Shown: one piece after another, positions 54,554 to 64,000 of the stretch | How the letters are laid out: every line of letters starts with the position of its first letter | Position numbering within the stretch: the first letter of the stretch is position 1 | Notes under the pieces: generated by a model | What the model was told of the DNA's origin: nothing | The model's database searches: none | Seen by the model: the letters and a program-made list of their open reading frames with translations, nothing else | Assembly: GCF_014903745.1 (NCBI RefSeq) | Contig: NZ_JACVXA010000003.1 | Span: forward strand, 84,391 to 148,390 | DNA length: 64,000 nucleotides | Direction of reading: 5' to 3' | From: Mangrovicoccus algicola | Lineage (GTDB): Bacteria > Pseudomonadota > Alphaproteobacteria > Rhodobacterales > Rhodobacteraceae | Translations under genes and position numbers: made by a program

Positions 54554-56071
54554 ATGGCCGAGGCACACCCCGCGCCGGTCCTCGAACTGGCCGGCATCGT
54601 CAAGACATTCCCCGGCACGCGCGCGCTCGACGGTGTCCGGCTCGAACTGCACGCCGGCGAGGTAACCGCGCTGATCGGCGAAAACGGCGCCGGAAAATCC
54701 ACCGTGGTCAAGTGCATGACCGGAATCTACCAGACCGATGGCGGCGAGATCCGCATGGACGGCAAGGCCATCGCATTCCCCACGCCCCAGGCCGCCGCCG
54801 CCGCGGGCGTCACCGCGATCCACCAGGAAACCGTCCTGTTCGACGACCTGACAGTGGCAGAGAACATCTTCCTCGGCCACGCCCCCAGGGGCCGGTTCGG
54901 GCTGATCGACAAGGCCGCGATGCGCCGCAAGGCCGCCGCGATTCTGGGCGGCATCGGCGCCGAGATCGACCCGGACGTGCTGCTCAGGGATCTGGGCATC
55001 GCGTCGAAGCACCTGGTCGCCATTTCCCGCGCGCTTTCCATCGACGCCCGCGTCGTCATCATGGACGAACCCACCGCCGCGCTGAGCCACAAGGAAATCG
55101 AGGAACTCTACGATCTGGTCGACGAGCTGAAGCGCCAGGGAAAGGCGATCCTCTTCATTTCCCACAAGTTCGACGAGATCTTCCGCATCGCCGACCGCTA
55201 CACGGTGTTCCGCGACGGCCAGTTCGTCGGCCAGGGGCTGATGTCGGAGACATCCGAGACGGAGCTGGTGCGGATGATGGTCGGCCGCTCGGTCGAGCAG
55301 ATCTTTCCCAAGCGCGCCCCCCGCATCGGGCCGGAGCTGCTGCGCGTCACCGGCTACAGCCATCCCACCGAATTCGAGGATATCGGGTTCTCCCTGCGCG
55401 AGGGCGAAATCCTCGGATTCTACGGGCTGGTGGGCGCGGGCCGTTCCGAATTCATGCAGGCGCTGATCGGCCTGACGAAGCCCTCGAAGGGCGTCGTCCG
55501 GATGGGCGAGAAGGTCATGGCGATCCGCTCGCCCGCCGAGGCCATCGAGGCCGGCATCGTCTATGTCCCCGAGGATCGCGGCAAGCAGGGCGCGATCACC
55601 CAGCTGCCGATCTTCCAGAACGTCACCCTGCCCTCGCTGGCGCAGACCTCGAAAAACGGCTTCCTGCGCATGGCCGAGGAATTCAGGCTGGCCCGCGAGT
55701 ACACCCAGCGGCTGGACCTGCGCGCCGCCTCGCTCGACACGCCGGTCGGCGCGCTTTCTGGCGGCAACCAGCAGAAGGTCGTCATCGCGAAATGGCTGGC
55801 CACCAGGCCCCGGGTCATCATCCTCGACGAACCCACCAAGGGCATCGACATCGGGTCCAAGGCGGCGGTGCATGACTTCATGTCGGAACTGGCGGGCGAG
55901 GGCCTGTCGGTCATCATGGTCAGTTCCGAGATCCCCGAGATCCTGGGCATGTCCGACCGCGTCATCGTCATGCGCGAGGGCCGCATCGCCGCGGAACTCG
56001 AAGGCGATGGCCTCACTCCCGAAACCCTTGTCCGGCACGCGGCCGGGATCAGCACGGCGGAGGCCGCATGA
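54554..56071 (+). CDS. rhaT: rhamnose ABC ATP-binding protein RhaT (two ABC domains)
   Basis: 505 residues with two ABC domains. Domain 1: Walker A GENGAGKST (about 38-46), Walker B VIMDEPTAAL. Domain 2: LSGGNQQKVVIAKWL and VIILDEPTKGIDIG; its Walker A is degenerate (GLVGAGRSEF), as is usual in CUT2 ATPases. Energises rhamnose uptake through RhaPQ. Overlaps rhaP by ATGA. Confidence 0.94.
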   Translation: MAEAHPAPVLELAGIVKTFPGTRALDGVRLELHAGEVTALIGENGAGKSTVVKCMTGIYQTDGGEIRMDGKAIAFPTPQAAAAAGVTAIHQETVLFDDLTVAENIFLGHAPRGRFGLIDKAAMRRKAAAILGGIGAEIDPDVLLRDLGIASKHLVAISRALSIDARVVIMDEPTAALSHKEIEELYDLVDELKRQGKAILFISHKFDEIFRIADRYTVFRDGQFVGQGLMSETSETELVRMMVGRSVEQIFPKRAPRIGPELLRVTGYSHPTEFEDIGFSLREGEILGFYGLVGAGRSEFMQALIGLTKPSKGVVRMGEKVMAIRSPAEAIEAGIVYVPEDRGKQGAITQLPIFQNVTLPSLAQTSKNGFLRMAEEFRLAREYTQRLDLRAASLDTPVGALSGGNQQKVVIAKWLATRPRVIILDEPTKGIDIGSKAAVHDFMSELAGEGLSVIMVSSEIPEILGMSDRVIVMREGRIAAELEGDGLTPETLVRHAAGISTAEAA

Positions 56072-57045
56072 GCATCCTCAAACATCGGGAAACGCTGCTT
56101 GTCGCGGTCATCGCGGCGCTTCTGGCGCTGATCGCCTCGCGCTTCCCCGGCTTCGTCACGCCGCGCAACCTGGCGGCGGTCTTCACCGATACCGCGCCGC
56201 TGATGATCCTGGCCCTGGGCCAGATGGCCGTGATCCTGACGCGCTGCATCGACCTGTCGGTGGCGGCGAACCTGGCGCTGACCGGCATGACCGTCGCGCT
56301 TCTGAACACGGTGGCGCCCGATCTGCCGGTCGTGGTCACGCTGGTGCTGGCCATCGGGCTGGGCGCGGTGATGGGGGCGGTCAACGGCATCCTCGTGTGG
56401 AAGCTGGAGATCCCCTCCATCGTGGTGACGCTGGGCACGATGACCATCTTCCGCGGCATCATCTTCCTGATCTCCGACGGGCAATGGGTCAACGCGCACG
56501 AGATGAGCGCAGGCTTCACCGGGTTCCCGCGCATCGAGATCCTCGGGCTGCCGGTGCTGGCCTGGATCGCGATCCTGGCGATCGCCGTGATGGCCCTGGT
56601 GATGAGCCGCACCGTGCTGGGCCGCGCGATCTTCGCGGCCGGGTCGAACCCGCATGCCGCCGCCTATACCGGCATCGACGTGGGGCGCACGCAATTCGCC
56701 GCCTTCGTGATCTCCGGCGCGCTGGCGGGGCTGACCGGCTATCTGTGGATCGCCCGCTATGCCGTCGCCTATGTCGACATCGCCGGCGGGTTCGAGCTGG
56801 ACGTCGTCGCCGCCTGCGTGATCGGCGGCATCTCCATCGCCGGGGGCGTCGGCACCGTCGCGGGCGCAGTTCTGGGCGCGCTGTTTCTGGGCGTCATCAA
56901 GAACGCCCTGCCGGTGGTCGATGTCTCGCCCTTCTGGCAGCTGGCCATTTCCGGCGCCGCCATCCTGATCGCCGTCGCCTTCAACGCCCGCGCGGGCCGC
57001 AGACAGGGCCGCGTCATCCTCAAATCCGCGGAGCAAGCCGCATGA
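56068..57045 (+). CDS. rhaP: rhamnose ABC permease RhaP
   Basis: 325-residue CUT2 permease with about ten membrane segments. ALGQMAVILTRCIDLSVAANLAL is the conserved DLS region, IPSIVVTLGTMTIFRGI and VIGGISIAGGVGTVAGAVLGALFLG are family motifs. Overlaps rhaT and rhaQ by 4 bases each. Forms the channel with RhaQ. Confidence 0.93.
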   Translation: MSILKHRETLLVAVIAALLALIASRFPGFVTPRNLAAVFTDTAPLMILALGQMAVILTRCIDLSVAANLALTGMTVALLNTVAPDLPVVVTLVLAIGLGAVMGAVNGILVWKLEIPSIVVTLGTMTIFRGIIFLISDGQWVNAHEMSAGFTGFPRIEILGLPVLAWIAILAIAVMALVMSRTVLGRAIFAAGSNPHAAAYTGIDVGRTQFAAFVISGALAGLTGYLWIARYAVAYVDIAGGFELDVVAACVIGGISIAGGVGTVAGAVLGALFLGVIKNALPVVDVSPFWQLAISGAAILIAVAFNARAGRRQGRVILKSAEQAA

Positions 57046-58052
57046 GCCTCGCCGATCCCGACATGACCCCCGTTCCCCGCCAGATCCCCGACCGCCTGGG
57101 CTCGCCCGCCGCGAAGCTGCTGAAAAGCTGGGAGTCGCTCTTGCTGCTGGTGGCGGTGGGGGTGTTCATCCTCAACTGCTTTGCCTCGCCCTATTTCCTT
57201 GATGCCTGGGGCCTGTCGGATGCGACCTTCAACTTCACCGAGAAGGCGATGATCGCCTTCGCCATGGCGCTGCTGATCATCTCCGGCGAGATCGACCTGT
57301 CGGTCGCCTCGATCATCGCGCTCTGCTCCACCGCGATGGGGCTGGTGATGCAGGCGGGGGGCGGCACCGGGCTGCTGGTCCTGACCGGGCTGGGCACGGG
57401 ACTGCTCTGCGGCGCCTTCAACGGGGTGCTGGTGACGCGGCTGGGCCTGCCCTCGATCGTCGTGACGATCGGCACGATGAGCCTGTTCCGCGGCATCTCC
57501 TACATCGTGCTGGGCGACGGGGCCTTCCGCGGCTATCCCGAGGGCTTCGCCTGGTTCGGCCAGGGCTATGTCTTCTGGGTGATCACGGTCGAAATGGTGA
57601 TCTTCACGATCCTCGCCATCGTCTTCGGCGTGGTCCTGCACAAGACCAATTTCGGCCGCCAGGTCTATGCCGTGGGCAACAATTCCACCGCGGCGCTCTT
57701 CTCCGGCATCCGGGTCGGGCGGGTGAAGATGATCCTGTTCCTGATGACCGGGCTGATGTCGGGACTGGCGGCGATCTGCCTGACCTCGCGGCTGGGCTCG
57801 ACCCGCCCCTCCATCGCCGCGGGGATGGAGCTGGAAGTGGTGACCATGGTGGTGCTGGGCGGCGTCTCGATCCTGGGCGGGTCGGGCTCCATCCCCGGCG
57901 TCGTCATCGCCGCCATCCTGATGGGTCTGGTGACCTTCGGGCTGGGGCTCTTGAACGTGCCGGGCATCGTCATGTCGATCTTCATCGGCTGCATGCTGAT
58001 CGGCGTGATCGCGGTGCCGCGGCTGATCCGCATGGCCCGCGGCAAGACATGA
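57042..58052 (+). CDS. rhaQ: rhamnose ABC permease RhaQ
   Basis: 336-residue CUT2 permease. [22 protein letters not shown] and [24 protein letters not shown] correspond to the DLS and translocation segments; [25 protein letters not shown] is the C-terminal loop. Start ATG 57042 overlaps the rhaP stop; a longer upstream frame is an artefact. Ends ATGA into rhaU. Confidence 0.93.
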   Translation: MSLADPDMTPVPRQIPDRLGSPAAKLLKSWESLLLLVAVGVFILNCFASPYFLDAWGLSDATFNFTEKAMIAFAMALLIISGEIDLSVASIIALCSTAMGLVMQAGGGTGLLVLTGLGTGLLCGAFNGVLVTRLGLPSIVVTIGTMSLFRGISYIVLGDGAFRGYPEGFAWFGQGYVFWVITVEMVIFTILAIVFGVVLHKTNFGRQVYAVGNNSTAALFSGIRVGRVKMILFLMTGLMSGLAAICLTSRLGSTRPSIAAGMELEVVTMVVLGGVSILGGSGSIPGVVIAAILMGLVTFGLGLLNVPGIVMSIFIGCMLIGVIAVPRLIRMARGKT

Positions 58053-58381
58053 AGGACACCTCCAAGATGGAAAAGATCGCCTTCCGCATGATGCTGCATC
58101 CCGGGCAGCTGGAGGAATACCGCAAGCGCCATGACGAGATCTGGCCCGAGCTGGTCGCGCTGCTGAAGGAGGCGGGGGTCGAGGATTACTCGATCCACCA
58201 CGACCCGCAGACGAATGCGCTATTCGGCGTGCTGTGGCGCAGGCAGGATCACGGCATGGACGCCCTGCCCGCCCATGAGGTGATGAAGCGCTGGTGGGCG
58301 CATATGGCCGACATCATGCAGACCCATCCCGATAACGAACCGGTCTCGGTTCCCCTGGAAACGGTGTTCCACCTGCCATGA
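58049..58381 (+). CDS. rhaU: L-rhamnose mutarotase RhaU
   Basis: 110 residues. Interconverts alpha and beta L-rhamnose so the isomerase meets its preferred anomer. Catalytic His in [24 protein letters not shown], and [29 protein letters not shown] is the conserved end. A dimeric ferredoxin-like fold. Start 58049 overlaps rhaQ by ATGA; Met at 58067 is an alternative. Confidence 0.95.
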   Translation: MKDTSKMEKIAFRMMLHPGQLEEYRKRHDEIWPELVALLKEAGVEDYSIHHDPQTNALFGVLWRRQDHGMDALPAHEVMKRWWAHMADIMQTHPDNEPVSVPLETVFHLP

Positions 58382-59766
58382 CTGCACCGCGCCATATCGC
58401 CGTGATCGACCTGGGCAAGACCAATGCGAAACTCGCGCTGGTCGATGCCGCCACCCTGTCGGAACTGGCCGTGGTCAAGCGGCCCAATGCCGTGCTGCCC
58501 GGCCCGCCCTATCCGCATTTCGACCTGGAGGGGCACTGGGACTTCTTCCTGCACCACCTGGCGGCCTTCCATGCCAGCCACGGGATCGACGCGATTTCCG
58601 TCACCACCCATGGCGCGGCGGCGGTGCTGCTGGACGGGGCGGGCGATCTGGTCCTGCCGATGCTGGATTACGAACACGACCTGTCGGACACCGCCACCGC
58701 CTATGAGGCGCTGCGCCCGGATTTCGCCCGCACCGGCAGCCCGCGCCTGGGCATGGGGCTGAACCTGGGGGCGCAGCTGCATCACCTGAAGGTGACGCAG
58801 CCCGACGCCTGGTCGCGGCTGGCGCATGTCGTGACCTATCCGCAATACTGGGGCTACCGCCTGACCGGGCGCTTCGGCACCGATGTCACCTCGCTGGGCT
58901 GCCATACCGACCTGTGGGACCCGGCGGCGGCGGCCTTCTCGGATCTGGTCGAGACGCTGGGGCTCACCGAAAAGCTTGCCGAACCGCACCGCTCCTCCGA
59001 CATCCTCGGCGGGGTCACCGCCGGGGTGGCGGCGCGCACCGGGCTGCCCAAGGGCACGCCCGTCGCCTGCGGCATCCATGACAGCAACGCCTCGCTCTAT
59101 CCGCATCTGCTGGGCCGCAGCGGCGCGTTTTCCGTGGTCTCCACCGGCACCTGGGTCGTGGTCATGGCGATGGGTGCGGGCGCGACCCCGCTGGATCCGG
59201 CGCGCGACACGCTGGTCAATGTCAACGCGATGGGCGATCCGGTCGCCTCGGCGCGGTTCATGGGCGGGCGCGAATACGAGATCGTGCGCGACGGCAGCGA
59301 TGCCGCCCCCACCGCCGCCGATCGCGCGGCCGTCCTGGAGGGGCTGATGCTGCTGCCCGCGGTCGAACCGGGCAGCGGGCCATTCCCGGGCCGCGTGGGC
59401 GGCTGGACCGCGCCGCCCGCGACCGAAGGCGCAAGGATGCTGGCGCCGTCATGGTACCTTGCGCTGATGACCGATACCTGCCTGAGCCTCGCAGGCGCCT
59501 CCGGCCCGGTGATCGTCGAGGGCCCCTTCGCCGCCAATCCCGACTACCTGGAGATGCTGGCCGCGCTGCGCCCCGAGGGCGTGGAAACCGCCGCCTCCGC
59601 CACCGGGACCAGCGTCGGCGCGGCGCTCCTGATGCTGCCCGAGGCGCCGCCGCCTGCCACCCGGGCGGTCATCCCGGGCGACAGCGCCGCGTTGCGCGAC
59701 TATGCGGCGCGCTGGCGGCGGGCGGTGAAGGCCCCGATGACGGACCCCCAGGCCGCGCGGCTCTGA
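58378..59766 (+). CDS. rhaK: L-rhamnulokinase-like FGGY kinase RhaK
   Basis: 462 residues. Phosphorylates L-rhamnulose. FGGY-type: [17 protein letters not shown] at the N-terminus, [39 protein letters not shown] with the catalytic Asp, and [15 protein letters not shown] in the C-terminal ATPase half. It is closer to the rhizobial RhaK than to E. coli RhaB. Last gene of the operon, overlapping rhaU by ATGA. The window shows no terminator before the convergent esterase, 3 bases away. Confidence 0.9.
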   Translation: MTAPRHIAVIDLGKTNAKLALVDAATLSELAVVKRPNAVLPGPPYPHFDLEGHWDFFLHHLAAFHASHGIDAISVTTHGAAAVLLDGAGDLVLPMLDYEHDLSDTATAYEALRPDFARTGSPRLGMGLNLGAQLHHLKVTQPDAWSRLAHVVTYPQYWGYRLTGRFGTDVTSLGCHTDLWDPAAAAFSDLVETLGLTEKLAEPHRSSDILGGVTAGVAARTGLPKGTPVACGIHDSNASLYPHLLGRSGAFSVVSTGTWVVVMAMGAGATPLDPARDTLVNVNAMGDPVASARFMGGREYEIVRDGSDAAPTAADRAAVLEGLMLLPAVEPGSGPFPGRVGGWTAPPATEGARMLAPSWYLALMTDTCLSLAGASGPVIVEGPFAANPDYLEMLAALRPEGVETAASATGTSVGAALLMLPEAPPPATRAVIPGDSAALRDYAARWRRAVKAPMTDPQAARL

Positions 59767-59769
59767 GCC

Positions 59770-61215
59770 TCAGCCCGCCCCGCGCAGATCGCCCAGCGGG
59801 TCGGGATTGCGGGGCGGCGGCGCGGCGTCGATCTCGGCCGCCCAGGGGTCCGGCCCGGCAGCACCCCGCCCGTCCCGCCCGAAGGACATCAGCGCATCGC
59901 CCCCGGGCCTGTGACGCGGCCAGTCCGGCAGACCCGGCCCATTGGGATCGCCCGTCTGCGCGAAACGGAACAGATGCGCCCCAATCGCCGCCGCCATCGC
60001 GCGATCGCGCGGCCCCGCCGGGATCAGCGGATCGCGCGCCGCCGTGCCCAGGAAGAACGGCACATCCGAGGCATGGCCCGCCCCCGCGGCGCCTGCGGCC
60101 GCGACGGACTCGGGCAGATAGGCGAAGCGATAGGACCAGACCGGATGCCCCGCATCCGCCAGACGGTCCGCCGCGCGCCGCGCGCCCGCGATCATGTATC
60201 CCGTGCGGCCGCCCAGGTCGTCATCCGTCGCGCCGATCATCACCGGGATGGGCGCCCATGCCCCCGGTCCCGGATCGGCCAGGTCCCTGCCATCGACCCA
60301 GGGCCCGGCCCAGCTCTGCCCAGCCTCGTCTGCGGCGGTCATCCAGTTCAGCCCGCCGCAGACGGCCTCGGCCGGCAGGGCGCGCAGCGCGGCCAGCGCC
60401 TCGGGCCCCTCCCCCGCGATGCCGTGGCGGCGGGCGAAGGCGGCGCCCACCGCCTCCATCTCCGGGCGGGTGGCGGTGCCCGGGCGCAGACCCGTCATCC
60501 CCGACAAGATCGCCGCGCGATGGAACAGCCCATTCGCCCCCGGCGCTGCCATCAGGTAATGGACCGAGGCGCCGCCCGCGCTTTCGCCGATCAGCGTGAC
60601 ATTGCCCGGATCGCCGCCGAAGGCACGGATATGCTCGCGGATCCAGCGCAGCGCGGCGATCTGGTCCAGCAGGCCGAAATTCCCCGAGGGCGCCTCCGCC
60701 CGCGACAGCGCGGGATGCAGGAAGGTGCCGAACCGCCCCAGACGGTAATTCAGGCTGACGAAGACCGCCCCCCGTCCGGCCAGCGCGGCCCCGTCATGGA
60801 TCGCCGCCGAGCTGCCCCCGGTCAGGAAGGCCCCGCCATGGATCCAGACGATCACCGGCAGGTCCATTCCCGCCGCGGCAGGGCGCCAGATGTTGAGATA
60901 GAGGCAATCCTCGGACGGAACCGTCCGGATCGGCGCGGCATCGGCCGCGACCGGGGCCTGCATGCAGTCGGGGGCGAAGCGCGTGGCATCGCGCAGTCCC
61001 TGCCAGGGCGGCGGCGGCCGGGGGGCGCGCCAGCGCAGATCGCCCGTGGGGGCCGCGGCATAGGGGATGCCCAGCCAGCGGACCGTGCCCGCCTCCTGCG
61101 ACCCGCGCAGCATGCCCGCCGGTATCCGCGCCACCGGCAAGGGAGCGGCGGAGCCCCGCGCCGCGCCGGCCCGGGATGCCGTCAGGCCGAATGCCGATGC
61201 CAACCGTCTGAACAT
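59770..61215 (-). CDS. type-B carboxylesterase
   Basis: 481 residues. Family signature SEDCLYLNIWRP, oxyanion HGGAF, and nucleophile Ser about 212 in GESAGG; acid Asp in GATDDDLGG and His in GHASDVPFF complete the triad. The first 20 residues (MFRRLASAFGLTASRAGAAR) are basic/hydrophobic but not a clear signal peptide. It acts on unknown carboxylic esters. Convergent to the rha operon end; may or may not be linked to sugar use. Confidence 0.86.
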   Translation of the reverse strand: MFRRLASAFGLTASRAGAARGSAAPLPVARIPAGMLRGSQEAGTVRWLGIPYAAAPTGDLRWRAPRPPPPWQGLRDATRFAPDCMQAPVAADAAPIRTVPSEDCLYLNIWRPAAAGMDLPVIVWIHGGAFLTGGSSAAIHDGAALAGRGAVFVSLNYRLGRFGTFLHPALSRAEAPSGNFGLLDQIAALRWIREHIRAFGGDPGNVTLIGESAGGASVHYLMAAPGANGLFHRAAILSGMTGLRPGTATRPEMEAVGAAFARRHGIAGEGPEALAALRALPAEAVCGGLNWMTAADEAGQSWAGPWVDGRDLADPGPGAWAPIPVMIGATDDDLGGRTGYMIAGARRAADRLADAGHPVWSYRFAYLPESVAAAGAAGAGHASDVPFFLGTAARDPLIPAGPRDRAMAAAIGAHLFRFAQTGDPNGPGLPDWPRHRPGGDALMSFGRDGRGAAGPDPWAAEIDAAPPPRNPDPLGDLRGAG

Positions 61216-61276
61216 GACCGCCCGCCTCCGCTGCCGCCTGCGCCACAGGCTAGCGCCGGGTCCCCGAAACGTCAAA

Positions 61277-61296
61277 GGCGGCCCCTTGGGGCCGCC
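61277..61296 (-). terminator. intrinsic terminator of the DUF1127 gene
   Basis: GGCGGCCCC (61277-61285) and GGGGCCGCC (61288-61296) form a 9-bp stem; on the minus strand it is followed by TTTGACGTTT. It sits 62 bases after the DUF1127 stop and about 60 bases before the carboxylesterase start. Confidence 0.65.
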
Positions 61297-61358
61297 ATGG
61301 CATCCGCAGCTTTCCGCCGCGGGGGTCGTCTCGTCCCGCGCCCGCCAGGGCGCAGGCT

Positions 61359-61556
61359 TCAGCGGGCAGCGCGGATCGCGGCGGCGTCGATTTCGTCGCG
61401 GTTCAGGCCGATATCGCGCAGCGTCTCGTCGGACAGGGCCGACAGCGCGCGGCGGGTCTTCTCGATGCGGGCTGCCTTGACGAAGCCGGCGGAGAGGGTT
61501 TCGTAGATGCGCAGCGTGTAGGACGGCCGACGGGCAGCAAGGGTAGCGGTGGTCAT
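61359..61556 (-). CDS. DUF1127 small protein
   Basis: 65 residues, ending with the DUF1127 motif TRRALSALSDETLRDIGLNRDEIDAAA. Such small, abundant alphaproteobacterial proteins are linked to RNA metabolism and phosphate/C1 stress in some species; the role here is unknown. Isolated gene with its own terminator; the tandem hairpin repeats lie upstream. Confidence 0.88.
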   Translation of the reverse strand: MTTATLAARRPSYTLRIYETLSAGFVKAARIEKTRRALSALSDETLRDIGLNRDEIDAAAIRAAR

Positions 61557-61690
61557 TTCGGGGCTCCGGGTGTTTTCGCGCCGCAGAAATTGCGGTCAAT
61601 CATCTTTGCCAACCGCACATATGGCGGGCAGTTTGAAAACACCAATGCCGGATCGGCCAAGCCGGATTGCACCGGCTGCATGGCCCGCAT

Positions 61691-61784
61691 AGCCCCGAAG
61701 GGGCGTCCTGATTCAGCCCCGAAGGGGCGTCCTGCTTCAGCCCGCAGGGGCGTCCTGCTTCACCCCCGCAGGGTGTCGTGATCA
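61691..61784. repeat. tandem hairpin repeat array (four units, fifth degenerate)
   Basis: Units of 23-24 bp at 61691, 61715, 61739 and 61762, each built on a CCCC-GAA-GGGG or CCC-GCA-GGG hairpin followed by GCGTCCTGMTTC-like bases; a decayed unit starts near 61785. They lie between the glycerate kinase stop (61852, minus) and the DUF1127 gene. Each stem is about 4-5 bp. Confidence 0.9.
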
Positions 61785-61851
61785 ACCCCGCGAAGGCGTC
61801 GCAACCGGCCAGGCAGGGAGGGCCGCGCGCGTCATCCCAGGGGCGCGGCGA

Positions 61852-63123
61852 TCAGCCTGCCGGACGCAGCAGGAAAGCGCGGAAATCGTTCACGTTCGTC
61901 CCGGTGGGCCCCGGCGAGAACAGGTCCCCCGCGGCGGCGAAGGCGCTCCAGGCGTCATGCCGCGCCAGCGCCGCCGCCGGATCGATCCCTGCCGCGCGCA
62001 TCCGCGCCGCCGATCCGCCATCGGCAAAGGCGCCGGCATTCTCCTCGGACCCGTCGATCCCGTCGCTATCCGCCGCCAGCGCGGCGATGCCCGCCACCCC
62101 GTCGAGATCCAGCGCCGCCGCCAGGAGGAACTCGGTATTGCGCCCGCCGCGCCCCGGTTCCCCGGTCAGCGTCACGGTGGTCTCGCCGCCCGAGAGAAGG
62201 ACAACCGGCGGCGCGAAGGGCGCGCCCTCGCGCGCCGCATGGCGGGCCAGCGCGGCATGGAACCGCCCGGCCTCGCGCGCCTCGCCCTCCAGCGCATCCG
62301 ACAGGATCGCCGCGGGGATGCCCTCCGCCTCGGCCGCGTCGGCCGCCGCGCGCAGCGACAGACCCGCCGAGGCGATGACCTTCACCTCGTTGCGGGCGAA
62401 GACCGCATCATCGGGGCGCGGCGCCTCCTCCGCCGCCTCCAGCGCCGCCGCGACCCGCTCGGGCAGGGCGATGCGGTGGCGCGCCACCAGCGCCCGCGCC
62501 CCGGCCAGCGTCACGGCATCGGGGACCGTGGGGCCCGAGGCCACCTGGGCGGGATCGTCGCCCGGCACGTCCGACACGACCAGGCTGACGACCCGCGCCG
62601 GATGCGCCGCAGCTGCCAGCCGCCCGCCCTTGATCCGGCTCAGATGCTTGCGGATCGCGTTCATCGCCGAGATCGGCGCGCCCGAGGCCAGCAGCGCCCG
62701 GTTCAGCGCCGCCTCGTCCTCCAGCGTCAGCCCCTCGGGCGGCGCCGGCAGGAGCGCCGATCCGCCGCCGCAGACCAGCGCCACGACCAGGTCATCCTCG
62801 CCCAGCCCCGCGACGGCGTCGAACAGCGCCTGCGCCGCCTCCAGCCCGGCAGCGTCGGGGACGGGATGGGCCGCCTCCATCACGCGGATCCGCTCGCAGG
62901 GGACGGCATAGCCGTAGCGGGTGACGACGACGCCTTCCAGCGGGCCGTCCCAGGCGGCCTCGAAAGCGGCGGCCAGCTGCGCGGCCCCCTTGCCCGCGCC
63001 GATCACCACGGTCCGTCCGGCGGGTTTCGGCGGCAGGTGGCGCGGCAGCACCTGAACCGGGTCGGCGGCGGCCACGGCGGCGTCGAACAGACGGGTCAGC
63101 AGGGCACGGTCGGCATCGGTCAT
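61852..63123 (-). CDS. glycerate 2-kinase (MOFRL/TtuD type)
   Basis: 423 residues. DUF4147-MOFRL glycerate kinase: [20 protein letters not shown] at the start, [50 protein letters not shown], and C-terminal MOFRL block [42 protein letters not shown] end. Phosphorylates glycerate in glyoxylate/hydroxypyruvate/tartrate metabolism. Start at 63123 is preceded by GGAGA. Possibly linked to the Hyi-like isomerase in substrate chemistry, though distant in the window. Confidence 0.9.
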   Translation of the reverse strand: MTDADRALLTRLFDAAVAAADPVQVLPRHLPPKPAGRTVVIGAGKGAAQLAAAFEAAWDGPLEGVVVTRYGYAVPCERIRVMEAAHPVPDAAGLEAAQALFDAVAGLGEDDLVVALVCGGGSALLPAPPEGLTLEDEAALNRALLASGAPISAMNAIRKHLSRIKGGRLAAAAHPARVVSLVVSDVPGDDPAQVASGPTVPDAVTLAGARALVARHRIALPERVAAALEAAEEAPRPDDAVFARNEVKVIASAGLSLRAAADAAEAEGIPAAILSDALEGEAREAGRFHAALARHAAREGAPFAPPVVLLSGGETTVTLTGEPGRGGRNTEFLLAAALDLDGVAGIAALAADSDGIDGSEENAGAFADGGSAARMRAAGIDPAAALARHDAWSAFAAAGDLFSPGPTGTNVNDFRAFLLRPAG

Positions 63124-63257
63124 CACGGGATCTCCGGGTCTGGACGGCAGGCAGTCCGGCCGCAGTAGCATGCGGCGGCGGACGCATCAAAGGCCGCATT
63201 CCCTTCCCCGGCGCTTTCCGCTTTGCTGCGCGCAGGCAGCAGCAGGAGAACACCGCC

Positions 63258-63887
63258 ATGAAGGCAATACTCTGGGACATGGACGGCACGCTCATCGACA
63301 GCGAGCCGCTGCATGAACATGCGCTGGTGGAGGCGCTGCGATCGCTGGGGATCGAGCCCGACCCGCGGCTGCATGACAAGGTGCTGGGGATGTCGGCGGA
63401 CAAGGTCTATGAATGGCTCTGCGCGGAGGCGGGGCTGTCCCTGCCCTTCGGCGACTGGATCCGCATCAAGTATTCGCATTACATGCAGGGCGTCGATCTG
63501 CTAAAACCGATGCCCGGCGCCCTGGAATGCTGGCGCGCGGCCGCGGCGCGGGGGCTGGGCCAGGCGGTCGCGTCGAATTCCGACCGCATCATCGTCGAGG
63601 CCAACCTGGGCCACATGGACCTGATTGCACCCGGCATGGTCACGGTCAGCCGCAACGACGTGCGCGAGGGCAAGCCCGCACCCGAGATCTACCAGCGCGC
63701 CGCCTGGCTGCTCGGGGTCGATCCGTCCGAGGCGGTGGTGCTGGAGGATAGCCGCACCGGCGCGCTGGCGGGCCTGGCGGCCGGGATGCAGGTGCTGATC
63801 GTGCCCTATAGCGAGGTGGCGCCGCCCGAGGGTGCGCGCAAGCTGGCCGACATGGCCGAGCTGAAGGCGATGATCGCCGCCGCCTGA
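63258..63887 (+). CDS. HAD-IA hydrolase (beta-phosphoglucomutase-like)
   Basis: 209 residues. Motif I DMDGTLIDSEPLHEH, cap helices, motif II around ASNSDR, motif III Lys in EGKPAPEIYQ, and motif IV VVLEDSRTGALAGLAAGM. Belongs to the subgroup that includes phosphatases of sugar-phosphates and beta-phosphoglucomutase; substrate unknown. Divergent from the glycerate kinase. It is followed by 113 bases to the window end with no supportable gene. Confidence 0.86.
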   Translation: MKAILWDMDGTLIDSEPLHEHALVEALRSLGIEPDPRLHDKVLGMSADKVYEWLCAEAGLSLPFGDWIRIKYSHYMQGVDLLKPMPGALECWRAAAARGLGQAVASNSDRIIVEANLGHMDLIAPGMVTVSRNDVREGKPAPEIYQRAAWLLGVDPSEAVVLEDSRTGALAGLAAGMQVLIVPYSEVAPPEGARKLADMAELKAMIAAA

Positions 63888-64000
63888 TCCGCCCCGCCCC
63901 CTGCCCCGTTTTCCCGGGCCGGGACGGGCGCGGGTCGGCGGCTGGACCGGACGGATCGGACCGGGCTGGCCGCCGCCGGCCCCGTCAGCCCGCCAGCGCC

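Noticed and set aside
61691..61807. CRISPR array
   Set aside because: Units are contiguous with no unique spacers, and no cas genes are present.
63888..64000. Possible minus-strand gene end near the right edge (TGA on the minus strand around 63986-63988)
   Set aside because: Only about five codons would be visible; no identity can be supported.

Overview
The window is GC-rich, densely packed chromosomal DNA from an alphaproteobacterium, most likely a halotolerant marine or saline member of the Rhodobacterales (Rhodobacteraceae/Paracoccaceae). The evidence is the very high GC content, the ectABC-ask operon, a Rhizobium-type rhamnose locus, minCDE, an EmrAB system, a DUF1127 protein and closely spaced operons with many 4-base ATGA overlaps. 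No phage, transposase, CRISPR array, rRNA or tRNA was found. The only mobile-type genes are a small ccdAB toxin-antitoxin pair. No gene-free stretch exceeds 300 bases.

Layout. 1-12.1 kb: a glycogen operon, glgB (cut by the left edge)-glgC-glgA-glgX, then a second divergent glgC-like gene, a second glgX and a cytoplasmic trehalase. 12.2-14.8 kb: a sulfotransferase-like/class IV aminotransferase pair and a convergent haloacetate-dehalogenase-like hydrolase. 15-18 kb: a PhnDCE-type ABC importer resembling the putative selenate subfamily. 18-26 kb: first myo-inositol cluster, with a LacI repressor divergent from iolG, a CUT2 importer, a second Gfo/Idh/MocA dehydrogenase, iolE and a Hyi/IolI-like TIM barrel. 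26-28.7 kb: LysR regulator divergent from mmsA (the last step of inositol breakdown). 28.7-31.7 kb: phosphoesterase, YegS-like lipid kinase and a sugar-nucleotide epimerase. 31.8-36.3 kb: ectABC-ask with a divergent MarR (EctR-like) regulator. 36.3-39.5 kb: marR-emrB-emrA efflux operon. 39.6-41.5 kb: minCDE. 41.8-47.7 kb: second inositol cluster, rpiR-iolC(DUF2090 fusion)-iolD-small membrane gene-iolB. 47.9-48.4 kb: ccdAB. 48.4-59.8 kb: L-rhamnose locus, rhaI-rhaD(aldolase/SDR fusion) divergent from rhaR-SGNH esterase-rhaSTPQUK. 59.8-64 kb: carboxylesterase, DUF1127 protein, a tandem hairpin array, glycerate kinase and a HAD hydrolase.

How the parts work together. The two inositol clusters plus mmsA give uptake, IolG, IolE, IolD, IolB, IolC and MmsA. 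No separate iolJ aldolase is present, and the DUF2090 half of IolC probably covers that step. The two halves carry different regulators and different visible operators (TTTGCACGCGCGTGCAAA for the LacI half, TGGAA-N6-TTCCA for the RpiR half). The rhamnose locus is complete (transport, mutarotase, isomerase, kinase, aldolase/dehydrogenase) and carries an unexpected SGNH esterase, which suggests use of acylated rhamnose. Glycogen/trehalose genes and ectoine genes fit carbon storage and osmoadaptation.

Most striking observations: a 35-bp nearly perfect palindrome between ectA and its MarR-type regulator; tandem LacI operators; matching RpiR boxes; the SGNH gene inside the rhamnose operon; a second GlgC with a shortened C-terminal region between two glgX genes; a CcdB lacking the canonical C-terminal Trp; and a tandem array of hairpin repeats. 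I did not find a clearly new multi-gene system. The closest candidates are the glgX-glgC2-glgX2-treF module and the SGNH-containing rha operon.
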